Assembly (NCBI GenBank): GCA_013398955.1
Contig: VWPU01009666.1
Coordinates: 245,030 to 309,029 of the forward strand
Direction of reading: 5' to 3'
Source of the DNA: Callaeas wilsoni
Taxonomy: Eukaryota > Chordata > Aves > Passeriformes > Callaeidae
DNA length: 64,000 nt
Shown: piece after piece, positions 12,571 to 26,000 of the stretch
Layout: each line of letters starts with the position of its first letter
How positions within the stretch are numbered: position 1 is the stretch's first letter
Translations under genes and position numbers: made by a program
Notes under the pieces: generated by a model
The model's database searches: none
Seen by the model: the letters and a program-made list of their open reading frames with translations, nothing else
Told to the model about the DNA's origin: nothing

Positions 12571-15500
12571 TTTTGTGAGTGAACAACTTCAGATAAGGAT
12601 TCTTTGATATTACTGTATGAAATCCACCTTAATAACTACCACTCATTCCTAAAAACAACTCACAGAATTTTTTAATTTTATTCTGTAAAATAAGTCAGTA
12701 TTCTGTGATGTGTATATCTCCAGGATTAAAGATATTCTGAATTTCTTATTGTTCCCCTATTGTTCAAATAAATTAATAAAAATCAATAACTTTCTTCTGC
12801 TCTGGTCCATTAGCTGGGAATGACAATAGGGTCAAGTGAAGCCTTTCCACTCGATAGGTTTCCATTGTCAGATATTTGCCAAGGATTCAGCCACAGTTTC
12901 TTGGCTTGTGTTTATAGCACCGGAAACTCCCAGGTGGTCTCTCTATCCAATTACCCACCAGGCTGGTATTAGCTTCTATGACAAGTTGGAGGCATCACAC
13001 TTTAGTCTGGCATAGCCAAAAGCAAAATATGTTAATATGAAGCATTCTATTTCAACAGTTTGTTAAGCAATATGTGTTTCCCAACTTCTTTTTTTGGACT
13101 GCCAAATAATTTTCAGAATAGGAAATTTATTAAAACTTGGGTTTAGTTTGGTGAAAATCCTCAAAGTTTTATCTCCATCAGACACTGCATTGGTGATCTT
13201 CATAGGAACATTCTACTTATAGTTTTGGGAAAAATAAGGCCATAAAATAACAGAACAAGAATAAAAATTGCTCTCAATTTCCACCATGATGCTACTTTCA
13301 TGGTTAGAAGCATTCTGTATCTTCTTTTTCTTTCTGTACCACTTACAGGAGAGTTTTCCAAATTTCTTTCAAAATGTAGTGTGAGGAGAGAGACAAGTGG
13401 CAGAAAATTCAAACAGGTGAGTTTGTGGAGGAGAAAATATGTGAGAGAAGGATTAGGAAAAGAGCCACAGTGTAAATCTCTCCTCATGTGCATATGAGCC
13501 ACAACAGAGACAAGAGATGTCACCATCGCTGATAATATTTACCATCCACACAATGACAGGACCCAAATTAGAAAATTTAGAAGCTCTGACCTAGACAAAA
13601 ACAACACCAGACAGCATGTTTAAGCCACAATGTGGTCATAATAACTGACATAAAGGTTGATCAGAGAGCAGAACTTGGAGTATAAATGAAGTACACAACA
13701 TTACCATTACATGAGATCCACTCTTCAGACCAGAACCTCTTATTTAGCAGGCAACCTTAGCAAATTGAATAATAAACCCTAAACCAGGGCTATTTTATAC
13801 TAAGCAAATTCAAAGAAATTGTGTTCTTTCACAAAGGACTATGACAAACTGCTAGCATTGTGCAGATTTTTCCCAGTCTTTTAAGAAATGAGCAGTATTG
13901 TAATACCAAATTTTAATTAATTTTGCCAGTAGAATTTCAGGAACCTGTAGGGGTCTGCAGTAGGGAGACACCACCCTGAAATCATGCTGAAGCACTTACA
14001 GCTGCCAGCAGTTAAATCTGTTAGGATGGACTCTTCCAAAGTTGCTGTTGGCACATAACAAATCACTGCATGTCCAAGATTCTTCTGCGTGCTGGTGTCA
14101 CAAACCCTGTGGGCAAGGAACTGGGACAGGGGCCTGCTTTCTATTACTTATTTTTCTTAAGAAAAATTCAACAAAGGATTATTCCTTCTATTTATCACTC
14201 ACATAGAGGAAGATCAGCTTCCTCTTATTTCCTTGATTTGCCTCCTAGATGACACAAAAAAGTTGCAGTCTATTAATTTTATTCACATTTGAACTGAGAT
14301 TTAAAAAAAAAAAGACTACAGCATGAAGACTTAGTGGAAAACTAGGAGACTGAGCTTTATAATACAGCAGGAACCTGATCTATTCAACTGTGTGCCAATA
14401 AGAAGGATAAAGTAAAGTTCTGTTGCAGAAATAAATTTATTTCTTTTTCTCACCGGCTTCAAAACATTCTTCAAATTCATGGAAAACACATCTCAAAATC
14501 TCTAGTGACCATACTCTGTCTACCTAAAAAGCAACTTCTCATTGGTTGAGAGAACATTATCAACTTGCAAAATGAAACAAAAGACAACTTTCATAACTGT
14601 ACTAGTACTGCTTATCCTATAAACGGACCAAGAGTTTTACCTTCCTGGCACCACCAATTAGGAGGCTGTGCAGACCTTGGGCTAAAAATTGCAACCAGAG
14701 CCTCAGTGTATTTATCACAGTTCCTTAATTGAGACAGAGGTCTGACTACGCTCTGCACCATTTGTCTTTATTGGAAGTCCTGCAGAAGTCAGGTCATCAG
14801 ACATTTCTGGATGGTTTTCTGCATACCTCGGGTGTTGTAGACAGCCAATTATATCTATCCAGGTAGTTATGCGATAAAAGGACCATTATGGCCCTGTTCC
14901 CAGTTTGAACTCTCTCGGCAGCTTCTTCCTTTCTTAGCCTTTAGGTAATGGAATTTTTTTCCAAGAGACTGTATTTGACTTCACCCCAATCCTTGAAACA
15001 GGACTACTTTCTGAACTAGATTTCCTTGAAAAATATCTCGGGGTTTTCCCATGGCAGAGCTCTAACATAACACAGACGAAAGAAAGCAAGCACACTGCTC
15101 AGACCTTGATGTCCCACTTGCATGTATAATTAATTTCACATGCAAAAATATTTCCATTGATTTAGGACTCTTCATAAGCAGAATATGCAGTTCATATGTA
15201 TTTGTAGAACTGGGAGTCATACACTGTACACAACTGAACATTTGGTCTTATTATTGGGGAAATATTGAAGTAAAGGCCTGGAGATTAGTGTATTAAAAGA
15301 AAAAGAAATTTTATGGTTTATAGTGCGGAAGCCTTTTCTAGGCTCAAGAAGAATCACAATGTAATGATTTGCTGGCTATTGACACACAGGCTTTATGCTT
15401 TGCCAGGTCACCTCTTCAACAATACTGGCTAATCCAAAACATTTTGAAATTTCCCATTCTCTAAATTACTCCAATCTAAACAGATCAGTGATTAATTTTA

Positions 15501-16954
15501 AATCTTCATTCCAAATGGCATAGTCCTCCAGCTCTTTAGTTAAGCTTTCTCTTTGCAAAGGAATTCTTATTTGCTTTTATTGCAATGTTACATTATTTTT
15601 GGTCTAGATGTGAATGCTGTTTAAGCATTTAAAAATTAACCTGCTGTTTGGAACAAGAGGAGTAAAAGTTTTGGAAACCCTCAGTCCCTTTGTCTGACTT
15701 CAGTAAACATCATAGACCATAATATTTTAAAAAAATTCCAACTACTTGGTCAGCTTGAAACAGCTATTTGTATCCTGGCAAAAACTTCACTTAAATATGT
15801 GCACTTAATAAAACTTTCATAATGAGAACAATTAAAATTCTCTTATGTCAGAGTTCTGAGCAGGCAGCCATGCCTTATTTTCACCTCTGTAGGAATAACA
15901 CAATCCATAACTTCAATGCTCACTTTTCACTGCAGAGAGCAAGCTGTTTAATGCTGTCAACAACACCAGGTTCCCCTCCGGCATCTGCGTTATTGGCCAA
16001 CGCATATAAACAAAGCAGATCAGGTCATGCTTCCTGCTCATTCAAAATAAGAAATACCAGGCATGAACTCCTTTGCCCTACTTGTACTGAGCTCCATAAC
16101 TTAAAAAAAAAAGAATCCTTCTTTCCAACATTTCTTGCAATTCTTATGCCAGGAAAATGCATTCCATATATATATGTGACACATAAAGGAGTACTTCCTT
16201 GATCAAGTAATATTTGAGGTGAACAAGGATGAATCTACTGAACACAGGCTAACATTATAAGTATACGAACAACATTACTTAGCTAATGCAAACTAAGATA
16301 TAGGCTTCTTTCTCTAGTGATACTTCCATTGGTACTAGCAGCTGTATGAGGAATAAATTAATGAATTTTGTTGCATTGTTTGAAATGTCTGTATTCTTTC
16401 ATAGACAGTTTTTGCACTTGTCTTAATCACCAGTGAGGTTCATTGGGAAATACAGTTGCCACACCAATAGTCCTTACTACCAACTTCTTAATATTCACCA
16501 GAATTTCCAGGCCAATATACCCTCCTCACCATCTTTCATTTTAGAACACAAACCTCTGTGAAAGAAGTGAAGAAATAGTAACAAAAGTCTTTTCAGCCTT
16601 CTTTGGGAGGAATAGTCACTAATCCTCTACAATTTTTATCTACTCTAAGGTAAATGCTTTAGTTTCGAGCTAAAGAGAACTGCAGAGATTAAACAGGAAG
16701 GTCAAAATCAACATGTGAATCACTACAGAAAAGTTCAAATTTGAAAAAAAGAATTCCATTCTTCTTAGCACTTATCAGTGGAAAGCTGACAGAACGCTCA
16801 GCCTTGAGCATTGAAAATTATCTGTGATTTCTAGTGAGCAGCACAGTCTATTCGTATGGGGTTTTCCTGCCTAACAGCATCAGATCACAGAAACAAAAGT
16901 ATTTCTGAAAGAAATCTCTGCAAGTCTCAAAATCCCACTCAGAGAGAAACAATT
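12571..16954. other. Intergenic DNA, no gene recognised
   Basis: AT-rich unique sequence. The longest open frame is 126 codons (15822-16202, plus) and is not recognisable. No repeat family, RNA gene or regulatory array could be supported. Confidence 0.55.
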
Positions 16955-19900
16955 GACAATATGAGATCAGGCCTGGCATAGCTTTGTCTAGCCAAGGCTT
17001 GAAAATCCCCAAAATGGAAACTCCATCAGCTCTGTGGGTGATTTAGGCCTGTTACTCCAACCTCTCAAGCTGAACTCTGTGCTGTTGTCTCATGTCATCT
17101 GTCACTGTTGTAAAGACGTAAGATCCACACCTTTACAACTGCCATTCAAGTATTTGTAGGCTGCTGCCAGACTATGCCTTAGCTCCCCTTTTCCACGTGG
17201 AATGAGCCAGCTGTCCTAATCCCTTTGCAAAGGCCCTCTCTTCAAAATCCCTGACCACTGAAGAAGGCCTGCTTCAAACTCTTGCCATTTCTCAACACTC
17301 ACTTGAAAAGGGTACTTAAAACAGGTTGCTGCATTCCAGATGCAGTCTCACCAGAGCCATGCAGAGGGTTATAATAAATTCCTCCAGTTGTTTGACCACA
17401 CCTTCCTAATGTGTGCCTTAGCCCATTATCCACTTTTCCTTGTTCATAATGGCAGTGTCTCTTATTCCAGTAGTTTTTCAGAAAATCCTCTGGTGTCCCT
17501 GTGGAAAAGAAACTGATAATGAGTCAGTAGCGTGCACATGCAGCAAAGAAAGACAGCCAGGTTTTGGGCTGTATTTAAAGAGTTTAACCAACAGTCAAGG
17601 GAATTCACTATTCCCTCTTTCCAGCTCTGTGAGGCCACATGTTCTGTATCCTGTTTTGGGCTCCAGTACAAGATAGATATGCGGCTTTGGGATCACTCCA
17701 GCAGGAGAGTCACCAAGGTAGTTGGGAGGCTGAAACACAGGATATTCAAAGAGAAACTGAGGGAGCTGGATTTGGTCAGTATGGAAAAAGAGGATGTGGG
17801 AGATACTATTGCTACCTACAATGTACTGGGACAGTGTAGACAGAACAGGGCCACTCTTCTCTGAGCTGCAGGAAGGACAACACAGAAAATTTCAACTCAA
17901 TATAAAGGAAAATTCCTAACATGAGGGTAGATAAACATGTATCAAGTTGAGGTGTGGAGATATTCAAAATACAATAAGACAAGGCCCTAAGCATCCTGAC
18001 CTAATGGCAGAAGATTCAACAAGTCAACCTCCAGAGACTTTTTCAACCTACATGAGTCAGTAACTATTTGTCCTTCACTGTATTCCCAAGGTCTGCTGCA
18101 GCAAAGCTGCTACACAGCCAGCCTATTCCCAGTCTTCCACGTGCAGATATTTGTTCTTTTTGTTGAAGTTCATGCTGGCCCAATCCTCAAGTTTCTCAAG
18201 ATCAGTCTGAATATAAACTGTGTCCTTTGCTGTATCAGCAGCTCTTTCTTATCTTAATGGTGCCTGAAAATTTGCTGAAGAGTGCTTTCTGCTTTATTGC
18301 ACAGATCATGGATAAAAATACTGAGGAACATCAGCTCCATTATCAACGCTGGAATACTTTGCTTTTTACTGACCACTGTCTGAGCATAGAGCCATTTCAA
18401 CTCACCCAGTGGTCTGACCATCCAGCCCATCCTTTCTCAGCTTCCAGATGAGAGGTCTGGGGTCAGAAACCTAACTAAAGGCATATCCACCCCCCTCATT
18501 CTGATAACAAGTCATTTCACTACAGAAAGCAACTGAGATATCTGTTTCTGATTACCTCCTTGTCCCGTTTGAGTTTAGAAATGGGTTCCAAGAGAAGATC
18601 GTGCACCACAATCTTTGCAGGGACTGAGGTAAGCCAGCAGCTGATAGCATTCCAGATCCTATTTTTTGCCATTCTTGAATATGACTATATTGTTTGCTTT
18701 TTCCATTCATCATGATTTTTCAGAGACAATACACAGCAGCCTTGGAATCACAGCAGCCAGGAAGGCAACTACAGAAGGCAACTTTTCCAGCACCTTTAGG
18801 GTAGTCCCAAGAACATGAATATGTCCAGATGAAGCAGTTTCTAGCTTGTTCACACAGCACTGGCTCTTTCCCAAATTGTTCTGATACTTGCAGGGGTGAG
18901 TGAGAAAGTTCTGCCTATGATAAGAAAGGTGAAAAAGGCCTCGTGTACTTCAGCTTTTTCCATATAACCCACACTGTGTTGTCTCTTATATACCAGCAGC
19001 CCCAAATCTTTCCTTTACAATTTGTCCTTCTTGCTTAATATAATGAAGCTATTTTTAGTTTGGGGGCTTTGACTTTCCTGATTTTGTCCGTAAGTACCTT
19101 AGTGATCCTTTTATATTCTTCCTTTGTTGTCTGTTTTTGTCTCCGTTTCAAACACCTTTGCTATTTTGGTTCATCAAGAAGCACCCTTTCAGGCAAGGCA
19201 GTCTTGTTCTGAAAATTCTTGTTTTCCCACATAAAAGGATGTCTTGTTCATGAGCCATCAGCGTTCACTTTGAAGGAGTCATCCAGCTCTGTTGGGTACC
19301 ATGGCTGCTTCACAGAGGACTTTGCTTAGCAATTCCTTGAATAACCAGGTCTGTTCTCTGGAAGTCTAGAGCCCTAGCTCTGCAGTTTTATTTCCAGACT
19401 TCCTCCAAATCCTGAGCTTCGTAGCCTTGTGCTCCCCGCAGTTTAAGGTGCCACCAGTGACTGTGTTTTTCAGTCCTCCTCAGTCTGTGGACAGTAAGTC
19501 CTACAGAGTAACACCCCTAGACAGCCTCTCTAACATTTGCGTTGGAAATGTGTCACCCACGTGCCCAACCTTGGGCTGCCTGCATGAAGCCACATTGACC
19601 TCATAGCAGTTGTCTGGACAGCTGAGACCACCCATAAAAACAGGTGCCTGGAGGTGGGAGGTTTCCACTGCTTGTTTGGAGAAGGCCTCTTCCCATGTTT
19701 CCTATCAATCAGGTCTGTGGCAGACTTCCAAGATGTCCTCAGTGTTACCTCTGCTCTCTGAAGCTGATGCAGAAGCTTCCAATTTAGCATGTCTCTAGTT
19801 TTGCCCTATAGAGCCCTGTGAACATAAAAGATAACCCGCTCCTTATTTTCCTTGGATATCACTCCTCAGTGGCCTGTTTGCTCCATGGATTGCCTTCCTG

Positions 19901-19990
19901 GCATATTCCCTGTCTGATGCGAACAGATCCTGATTGAGACTGGCCCCACCTTTTGTCTCTGCAAACCTTTAGCTCCTGGTTCATCAAGAG
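16955..19990 (-). mobile_element. Long antisense CR1 LINE remnant, interrupted
   Basis: The plus strand reads as the reverse complement of CR1 sequence over about 3 kb. From 16955 to about 17460 it matches the 3' region (blocks such as CCTTAGCTCCCCTTTTCCAC and CAGATGCAGTCTCACCAGAG). From about 18060 to 19990 it passes into degenerate reverse transcriptase-region sequence, with GTCAAATTCTTGA-type blocks replaced by many indels. Frames are broken throughout, so it is a dead copy. A sense CR1 fragment interrupts it at 17546-18058. Identification is strong near the left end and weaker past 18.5 kb, where it may be several fragments. Confidence 0.68.
17546..18058 (+). mobile_element. CR1 LINE fragment nested in an antisense CR1
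   Basis: In sense orientation the blocks run CCAGCTCTGTGAGGCCAC, then CCTGTTTTGGGCTCCAGTAC, then ACCTCCAGAGACTTTTTCAA. This is the usual order of the CR1 3' region. Flanking DNA on both sides reads as CR1 in the opposite direction, so this copy appears to have inserted into an older one. It lacks a clear octamer tail. Confidence 0.78.
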
Positions 19991-22525
19991 AGGTCACTAA
20001 AGGCACCAGGGGCAGTGAAACATTCTAGATATTTAAATGAAGGTATATAAAAGTAGTAATCAGTGAATAGCTTATGCACAATTATTCTCAGGAGCAAATG
20101 AGATTTTAAAATTGTACTAAAACACCTGATATTTGCATATAGTTGCATATTGACATAAGTTGCAGAGGTAAGTTAAAGGCATTCAACTTGGAATCTTAAG
20201 CTCAAATTCGTGCTCTTCATCCTTAGATCCATAATATGACTCCAGAGCTTGTGTTCTTTGTGCTAAGTTTTTAGATTCATGCAAGAAATAGCTGAAGTGT
20301 CATACCAAGATCTTAAACCTTTTTTCTACTAAATTCTACTAGTTTAGGCTGGGGAAAGATCAGCTTTATTTATCTTTATTTTAGTTGTTGTGGCTAACTG
20401 CCAGATTCTCTGCATTTCAATTAAACATTATTCATAGTAATACTAAGCATTTGTATCAACATCCATGTATGAAGTATCTTACAGTCAGTAAGCAGCTTTA
20501 TTCGCAGCAACTAACATAATTTTACTTTCAGTTTGTTTTAAAATATTTCTCTTTTCCTCTAGCAATTATATTGTGCACTACGACAAACTCTACAGTAAAA
20601 AATTGTAAATCATATTAAAATGCACTGGTTTCCTAAATGTAATGTAAAACATTTGGACTTCATTTTCTTCCAGAAACATTAAGGTTTTATGACTTCTTTT
20701 TGAAAGATTGTCCTGCGCTCCATAATTCTTTTTTTTTTCTGCTCTGGCATACATTATCCATTTACCAATAAATTTATTATAAGATGTATTTTGGAATTCT
20801 TGTATTTTGGGATTTTTTAAAATTCTTTTCTGAGTTCATCTAGAAATTCAAATTAATGCCTCAGACAAATATAAGCAATTATCTGGAAGTCAATCCAAAG
20901 AGAAATGCTCAAGTGTAAGCAGAGTGCAGTATTTCACTCTTCTATGGTATTCAAAAAGAGTATATAACAGCCAAGTTGTATTGAGATGTCCGTTTTTCTA
21001 TTATTTCATTCCATGTTTGAAAAATAAAATTATTCAATAAAAAAAATTTAATATTTTCTTCAGGCATTATTTTTAGTAACAAAAATTAGGCGCCATCCAA
21101 TCCTATAGAAAATATTTTTAGATTTACATTAAGTCACTATTTTAGGCACAAAAAACACTTGTGGAAAACTAAATTAGAGTTTCCATCACATGAAAAAAAC
21201 CCACCTTTTAGTTTCTCATAAAGTCTAAGGTTTTTAAGAGGTGGCTGAAGGCAGCTTCTATTAGAAGCATTGGCATTTACCATCACTATGAACCTCATCA
21301 CACATCTGTAACACAGAGTTTGCTTTGAAACTCTTGACCACATGTGGTTTACAGTCAGCCTCCAGCTTCTGGAGTTAAGGCTGTTGTTAGAACAAATAGT
21401 GTTAGAAAGCTTTGTTCTTAAAGGCCAAAAATGGGTTTTGCATGATCTGTTTCTAAACAGAATTCTGCACCTGCATCTGCCACCAGCAGTCACTCCTTGC
21501 AACTGTGTGTTCTGGAAAATAAATCTCCTTTTTCTGCTTGCTTGCAGTGCATCCTCTTTATGATAGCAATCATAATTTCTATGGTGTAAGAATGCACCCG
21601 GTGCATAAAACAGAGCTCACTTATCCCCGGTCAGGCAGGAATTTCACAGAATAAATACAACTCTTCTTTCTTTCAGACCCATGTTGAATACAAGGCCCAA
21701 ATTGTAAAACTTCAGAAAACTGTATCAATGGATAAATTTAAGCCATATCAAATTAGATATTTTCCAGCTCCTGACCCTGAACCTTTTTTTAAAACTTGAA
21801 CTCTGCAAACCAAATTATTTTTAGTTTCAAAACTCTTGGCTAATTTATTTTCATTTTGCATGTCTTTGTGCTTCCAGTTTCTGGCAACTTCTACAAGTAA
21901 GAATGCCAAAGTCCTCCATTCAAATTGTATCCTTAGCCAACTGAAAAGGGGAAAACACTCAAAATCATGCAAGACAGTCTTTTCTCATGAGTTTTCTGTT
22001 CTCATGAACTTCATAGGCCTATTTGGAAATACAAAAGTTCATAATGTAAGAGACATCAGATAAGGAACCAAACTTCTGGGATTCACCCTTTTGTCACTAA
22101 TTCTTCTTCCTTCTGGCAAAAAAAAGAGCAACACTACTGAAGGGAAGAAAAAACAGTAAGGAAAGGAGAACAGTCCACAAAATTAAAAAAAAATATTAAG
22201 AGAGGATCCATGAACAGACTGAAAAGAAAGTCCTGAAGAAAAGAAAAAAGACAATAGGATGGGTGGAGCTGCATTCAGGAGATGAACTATGGAGAGGAGA
22301 AGTGGGATGAAATAAGATCGGCATCTAATTGGATATAGACATGCTCTTTGTCTTAAGAGATAAAACTACCTTAACCCGAGCACCTCAGTTCAAACAGCCA
22401 AAGCTGAGGTGAATATTACCTAAATATTTACTTTCTTATCACCTTCTTTATTCTTTTGTGTACATCAGTAACTCTTTTGTTCTATAATATTGGTAATATT
22501 TTAGGATCCTCATTTTATACGCAAG
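19991..22525. other. Intergenic DNA, no gene recognised
   Basis: AT-rich sequence with only short open frames (maximum 121 codons, 21137-21502, minus). A purine-rich A/G patch lies near 22120-22270. Nothing else could be supported. Confidence 0.55.
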
Positions 22526-23060
22526 TGTGCTGGTTTTGGTTTAGGTGTTTTTCTTCACAGTGGCTCACATGGGGCTCTGTGTTGGATTTGTGCTGAACAC
22601 AGAGTAGATTATATAGAGATGTTTTAGTTATTGCTGAGTAGGGCTTACACAGAGCCAAGGCCTTTTCTGCTTTTTGTACGGCCACATTGGGGAGGAGGCT
22701 GGGAGGAGCTGGGACAGGTGACCCCAGCTGGCCAAAGGGATATTCCAGACCACATGACGTCATGCTCAGTATATAAAGTGGGCAAAAAAGGAAGAAAGGG
22801 GGACATTTGTACTGATGGCTTTTGTCTTCTCAAGTTCAGCATTGCACTTGATGGAGCCCTGCTCTCCTGGGGATGGCTGAAGACCTGCCTGTCCATAAGA
22901 AGCAGTGAATTAATTCCTTGTTTTGCTTTGCTTGTGTGCAGTTTTTACTTTTCTTATTAAACTCTCTATCTCAACGCATGAGTTTTCTCCCTGATCCCAC
23001 TGCTAGGATAGAGCTGATATGTGGGGATTGGCTGCTGGCGGAGATGAAACCAGGACAACA
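22526..23060 (+). mobile_element. ERV-L class solo LTR, near full length
   Basis: It begins TGTGCTGGTTTTGG and ends near ACCAGGACAACA, giving TG...CA ends and about 535 bp. Visible LTR parts are a GATGTTTTAGTTATTGCTGA block, GACGTCATGCTCAG followed by TATATAAAG (core promoter, about 22757-22780), then an ATTAAA polyadenylation-type signal in TTCTTATTAAACTCTC near 22955. The order matches the avian ERV-L LTR family as I know it. No internal gag, pol or env lies beside it, so it is a solo LTR. I see no perfect target-site duplication: the five bases before it and after it differ. Confidence 0.87.
22757..22780 (+). promoter_or_regulatory. LTR core promoter: CRE-like site and TATA box
   Basis: Within the LTR a palindromic TGACGTCA sits about 10 bp before a TATATAAAG box. 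TGACGTCA is the consensus CREB/ATF binding site. The pair has the spacing of a working core promoter. Whether it is active cannot be told from sequence. Confidence 0.6.
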
Positions 23061-26000
23061 GGCCACTGATGGACTATTTATAACATGCCTTTATAACTGT
23101 CATAGATGCATCAAAACTCTTGATCATAACAGAACCTTCTATCTCAACTTTGTGGATAAAACCTGTATATTTGAGTAGGGTACTACAATATATGGGAACA
23201 TAATGCAGGGACAAAAAAGCAAAGTGTGGGGAAAAGGACAAAAATCTGTTCACATTGTCTTACTTCACTCACCTTGGCATTCCTGTAGATCCATCTACCC
23301 AAGCACTGCAGTGTTCTGTGAACTCACACCATGCCCACTGTACTCCTCTAGCTATTTACAGTGTCTTGACATAAAGAGATCTTAAAAATGCCATTATCTT
23401 GGAACTTGGAATTACAGACACTTTAATCGTATGGTTCTCATATCATCTGATCAAATGATCCTAATCTTCTGAATTTTTACAGCATTGCATGAATTTTTAG
23501 CCACATGACTTTCATCACATTTGTCAGGAGGCTAAAACCTCACATAACTTTGAAAATGTACGCATTTGAAAGGCTATTGTTATTAGCGTCCATGGATATC
23601 CACTGGGATCCCCTGCAGTGCTTTCATGGGCTACAAGTTGGTTTTGATTGCTGATAATGATGTAAAACTCTGTTCTTCTCGTTCAGCAGACACTAACCTT
23701 TCTTTGCTGAAGTCACAGGTCCACAAAAATCTATATTTCTTTCATAAAAAAAAACATTTTTATGACTAAACTGATAGTATATTGGTTAATGTTTGGTAGA
23801 AATCAATTTCATTTTTATTCTTCAGTTTTATAAACAACAGAGCAATAGAGACTAATGGAAGAAACTTCTTAACAGCAATCCAATGTATACACTAAATATG
23901 CAACTGTCAATGAGAAATATATAGATGTTGAATATGTAGAGACATACTTGTAAATACTGTATATGGAAATAAGTAAGTAAGCAGAGATTAGACTATTTTT
24001 CTTAAAAAAAAAAAGTTGTCTTTCTTTTCTTAAAAAAAAGTGTCTTCCAAAAATAAGACAAGCCGCAGCCTACTTTTACATGGTGGCCACCATGTAGCTC
24101 TTAATATTAGCTGGCAAGTTCTCCTATTTGTTAAAGCAAGCATTTTTCCAAGAGACTCAGACTCAGTTATGGAGTTCTCTGATACCAGTCTATTTTCTTT
24201 CCTTTAGGCAGTATTCAGGAAACTCAGCTTCCCAAAAGGGCTGGGAGGAACCCGGGAGTCCTGCCCTCACATATAGAGCTCCATACTTCAGCTCTTTTCT
24301 CCTTTTCCTTAACAATAACTTACAAACAAAGGAAGAGGAGACACTACAGTCAGTTAATGTCTGAAATGTTTCTCCTTGATTGCAAACAGCCTTGGGTCTG
24401 CTGTAAAAGAGAACACCGCACTGTTTGCTGGCACAGATAGAAATGTCCTTTATTAGAGATATCGGATCTATATTGCAGAAATACAGAATGCTGGATGAGA
24501 GCCAGTGTCCTGGATCCAGTATTCCTAGCAGTGGGTTTATCTTTTTGCACCAATGTAATGCAATTCAGAATAAGAAAGACCTTGCCACCCACCACCTTCT
24601 TTTTCAGTCTGACACAACCTTGTACAGTTTCAGGAAGGCATTTTAACTTCTGCCCACTTAGAGATAAATTCCTGGCATCTGGGTGGGTGATTCTATGGCT
24701 CACAAGCTGCTGGGGTGATCACGAGGAGGAACAGGTCTGCCCTTTGCTAGTCCTTCAGCCAACTTCTGGTGTGCCTGGTAATGCATTCCTAGGGAAGAGG
24801 TTGCCACTGAAAGCTACACTTCCTCAGTGAAATGCAGTTAGGAAAGGCTACTCCTTCCCTTAATTATTTCAGCTTTATACTGAGTGCCCAGTGGGATGTA
24901 TCCAGGCCTTGCTGACTCTGAAAGGCTTGTAAGCCAGCCACTGTTTTGAGGTGCATCTGTCTGCACTTACAGGGACAGTGCCAAAAATAGCAAAGGTTTA
25001 GATCTCTACAGCCAAGATTTCTGAAAACACAGACCAAAAAGCAGTAATTTTTGACATCGAAATGAGTCAAATCCAACAGATGAAACAGATTACAATACAA
25101 GGTTAGAAAACAAAGCTGCCCTTTGGCATGCAGATCATTTTCACCAGCCTTCCCTCAGGCCAACAGCTTTCTCCTGATGCTCTAGGTTGCAACAAACTCT
25201 GGGCAGCCTGCATGGGGTCTGCTGGGAAGGTCTTCTTCCCACCACCTTTAAGGCAAGTGTTTGTTCCCTAAGCCTCCCAGAAAACTTTCAACATCTAAAC
25301 ACTACAGGGTCCCACCAGCTGCCTCCCTCATGCTCCGTACTGACCATTCCATCTTCTGCTCCAGATGCGCATGCCCAGATAGTCCAAGAGAAATCTCCCA
25401 GGAGCTACATCTGTCCCGAAGAGCAGCATCCAGGACAAGGCAACCAGGGGCCTTCTCCTGCTGCCCAGCCACTCTATCAGACAACACCATGCAGTATATC
25501 AACAGGTAGTAGGCACATCAAGTGAATGTTCTTGCATCTCCTCCATCTGTTTCTCTTATTTTATCTTCAGAGACTAAAAAAAGAAAATCACAAACAAACA
25601 GAACCCAAAAAAACCCCAAAAAACAAAAACAAAAGAAATCACAAACAAAAAAAAGAAAAAAATGCCTAAAACTTTCCTCTCTCCCCAGAATTTAACTGGT
25701 GAATGTTTTCTCTTTACTTGTCTTTATGGTGTATGTTAACAGATATCACTCCGATTTCCCTAAACTCAGTTGAGAAGCTCAAAGTCCTTTTTGACAGTCA
25801 TATATTTCTTCTATATGTCACTTATATGTAAGAGTTTTGTTTCATCATATCTTGACATGCAGACATCCTGACATACAAAGTTTTTATCTTTGCTGTTTCT
25901 GATAACCACCTCTTGTTTTCCTTACAATTATCTCTTTTATTTTACTCTACATTTCTAATGCTGTCTCCGTTCATAAATCTAAAGTCAGTGTAGGCTTATA

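Noticed and set aside
6593..23060. Two same-orientation ERV-L LTRs as the ends of one provirus
   Set aside because: They are about 16 kb apart, differ greatly in decay, and no gag/pol/env remnants lie between them. They are separate solo LTRs.
25575..25665. A-rich tract as the poly-A tail of a processed pseudogene
   Set aside because: The sequence before it shows no recognisable mRNA and there is no clear target-site duplication.
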